Shown here: positions 62,560-64,000 of the stretch, in pieces
Layout of the letters: every line of letters starts with the position of its first letter
How positions within the stretch are numbered: position 1 is the first letter of the stretch
NCBI GenBank assembly: GCA_037383845.1
Contig: JARRON010000016.1
Span: 124,001-188,000 of the forward strand
DNA: 64,000 nt
Direction of reading: 5' to 3'
DNA from: JARRON01 sp037383845
Lineage (GTDB): Bacteria > Pseudomonadota > Gammaproteobacteria > Steroidobacterales > XN24
Made by a program: the position numbers and the translations under genes
The notes under the pieces: generated by a model
What the model was told of the DNA's origin: nothing
The model's database searches: none
The model's input: the letters and a program-made list of their open reading frames with translations, nothing else

Positions 62560-64000
62560 ATGCTCGAGATGCTCACCGTTGCTGCCGGTCTGGGTGCCTT
62601 CGGTTTCCTGGCGTTCGCGGCCTGGCGCCGCTGGGGCGCGCCGGGGGAAAGCGAGGCCACGACCTTGGGCGCGGGCGCGGTCCGGCGGGAGGCATCGGAC
62701 AGGGAGCCGGCGTCCTCGGCGGCGGTCGGGGTTCCCCGCAATCCGGACGACCCACTGGCCGTCATGGCGCGGCAGCCGATGTTCCGCCACCTGGTCACCG
62801 CGGTTGACGATGCGGTCCTGCTCCATGACGACATCATCCGTTACGCCAATCCCGGCGCCGTGTCCCTGCTGGGCGGCGGCGATACGCTGGTGGGGCGCAG
62901 CTTTTCCGACCTCGTCCATCCCGAATCCCGGGAAGCCTTCGCCTCCTGGCTGCAGGCCCGGCGGACGGGGCGGCAGCCGCCCCTGAAGGTCCGGCTCGTG
63001 GATGCCTCCGACCGCTCGGTGGAGTGCAGGCTGAGCGGTTTCCCCGGCGGGGAAAGCCCCCTCCTGGGCACCCTGGTCCGGCCGACCCGGGACCAGCTGG
63101 CCGCCGAGGCGCGGGCCCGGGCGTCCCGGCTGGCCGAGGCGACCCTGGCGTCCATCACCGAGGGGGTCATCACCACCGACGCGGAGGGACGGATCGAATA
63201 CGTCAACGGGGCGGCGGAGGCGCTGCTCGGCTGCGCCCTGGACCGCGCCCGCGGACGGCGTCTTGCGGAGCTTGCCACGCTGGTGGACGAAAGCGATCGT
63301 CGGGCCCTCGGCGACCCCGTGCAGCGCTGTCTGGAGGAAGGACACCGGATCGACCTGGGGCGCCGGGCGCTGCTGGTCTCCCGGGCCTCCGGAGACGAGT
63401 GCTCGGTGGAGGTCCGGGCCTCACCGATCCGGGAGTCGGGCGGCGGCATGTCGGGATGCGTGGTGGTGCTGCACGACGTCTCCGAGATCCGGGGCCTGGC
63501 CCGCCAGATGTCCTACCAGGCCAGCCACGACCCCCTCACCGGGCTGCTCAACCGGAGGGAATTCGAGCGGCGCCTGGACGAGATCATGAAGGACGCCCGT
63601 TCCGGGGGCAGCGGGCACGTGCTGTGCTACCTGGACCTGGACCGGTTCAAGGCGGTGAACGACACCTGCGGCCACCTGGCCGGGGACAGCATGCTCCGGG
63701 AAGTGGCCGGCATCCTGAAGGAGCAGGTCCGGGATTCGGACGCCGTCGCGCGGATCGGCGGGGACGAATTCGGCATGCTGCTCATCGGCTGCCCCCTGGA
63801 CAAGGCCCGGCAGATCGCCGGCGACATCTGTGCGGCGGTAAAGGAGTACCGGTTCGTCTGGCGTGACCAGATATTTACTATCGGAGTCAGCGTCGGACTG
63901 GTGGAGCTGGGCACGGAGAGCGGTAATCTCGAGGACGCGCTGGGTGCTGCGGACTCGGCCTGCTACGTCGCCAAGCAGCAGGGCCGGGGCCGGGTCCACG
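62560..64000 (+). CDS. PAS-PAS-GGDEF diguanylate cyclase, 3' truncated
   Basis: The frame opens at ATG 62560 and is still open at the end of the window (480 residues visible). It has one N-terminal transmembrane helix (VAAGLGAFGFLAFAAW), a first PAS domain (about residues 80-175, DDAVLLHDDIIRYANPGAVSLLG), a second PAS domain (195-310, SITEGVITTDAEGRIEYVNGAAEALLG), and a GGDEF domain from about 320. The active site is GGDEF at 400-404, and RDSD at 391-394, five residues before it, is the I-site for product inhibition. It should make cyclic di-GMP; an EAL domain may follow beyond the edge. It lies 26 bp after thiC. Confidence 0.9.
   Translation, partial: MLEMLTVAAGLGAFGFLAFAAWRRWGAPGESEATTLGAGAVRREASDREPASSAAVGVPRNPDDPLAVMARQPMFRHLVTAVDDAVLLHDDIIRYANPGAVSLLGGGDTLVGRSFSDLVHPESREAFASWLQARRTGRQPPLKVRLVDASDRSVECRLSGFPGGESPLLGTLVRPTRDQLAAEARARASRLAEATLASITEGVITTDAEGRIEYVNGAAEALLGCALDRARGRRLAELATLVDESDRRALGDPVQRCLEEGHRIDLGRRALLVSRASGDECSVEVRASPIRESGGGMSGCVVVLHDVSEIRGLARQMSYQASHDPLTGLLNRREFERRLDEIMKDARSGGSGHVLCYLDLDRFKAVNDTCGHLAGDSMLREVAGILKEQVRDSDAVARIGGDEFGMLLIGCPLDKARQIAGDICAAVKEYRFVWRDQIFTIGVSVGLVELGTESGNLEDALGAADSACYVAKQQGRGRVH

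Overview
The window is GC-rich, densely packed chromosomal DNA from a Gammaproteobacterium. Gene content and order support this: rhlB divergent from trxA-rho, dusB-fis, accB-accC with aroQ, prmA and dsbD, purH-purD, tamA-tamB, glnE next to LPS-core genes, and pcm-like/rhodanese/tolC beside waaA. A perfect CIRCE operator before groESL, a triheme c-type cytochrome and a YgeA-type racemase would suit a Chromatiales/Ectothiorhodospiraceae-like lineage, but that placement is an inference. A run of 18 N at 51100-51117 shows a draft or metagenome-derived assembly. I see no insertion sequence, prophage, CRISPR array, rRNA or tRNA gene.

Layout. 1-6.8 kb: a four-gene envelope operon (DUF1302 barrel, DUF1329 periplasmic protein, YCF48-like propeller, MMPL/RND permease) of unclear substrate. 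7.0-8.5 kb: YdcH-like protein, DUF3301 protein and cysQ on the minus strand. 8.5-12.8 kb: yrfG, rhlB, trxA and rho, with an unusual Gly/Arg-rich extension on Rho. 12.9-15.0 kb: CadD-like exporter, DksA-like zinc-finger protein and an LrgA/LrgB pair. 15.0-20.4 kb: the least conventional stretch, with a class I amidotransferase, an OmpW/OmpA-sized barrel, a VOC lipoprotein gene broken by an 8-bp tandem duplication, a 53-aa lipoprotein, a triheme cytochrome c, a membrane protein and a dicupin. 20.6-28.2 kb: Omp85-family barrel, HIT, DUF429, hldD, a GNAT enzyme, a hotdog protein, and a translationally coupled run (NTF2-like, TMEM175-like, CIA30-like, ygeA).

28.2-45.8 kb: a long minus-strand housekeeping block, in transcription order cutA, dsbD, a TlpA-like protein, aroQ, accB, accC, prmA, a DUF3426 protein, dusB, fis, purH, purD, tamA, tamB. 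45.9-48.1 kb: promoter/CIRCE, groES, groEL and a clear intrinsic terminator. 48.1-57.9 kb: glnE, a small zinc-finger gene crossing the N gap, then an LPS inner-core set (GT4 glycosyltransferase, waaF, kdkA, antisense lpxL-like, hldE, waaA). 57.9-64 kb: tolC, rhodanese and a Pcm-like methyltransferase on the minus strand, then thiC and the start of a PAS-PAS-GGDEF diguanylate cyclase that runs off the right edge.

Functionally the window is dominated by envelope biogenesis: LPS heptose/Kdo assembly (hldD, hldE, waaF, waaA, kdkA, lpxL), outer-membrane assembly (tamA/tamB, a second Omp85), periplasmic redox (dsbD, TlpA-like) and efflux (tolC, MMPL). The most interesting points are the frameshifted VOC lipoprotein gene, the cytochrome/dicupin cluster, the DsbD with two N-terminal domains, the disordered extensions on neighbouring RhlB and Rho, and the uncharacterised DUF1302-DUF1329-YCF48-MMPL operon.
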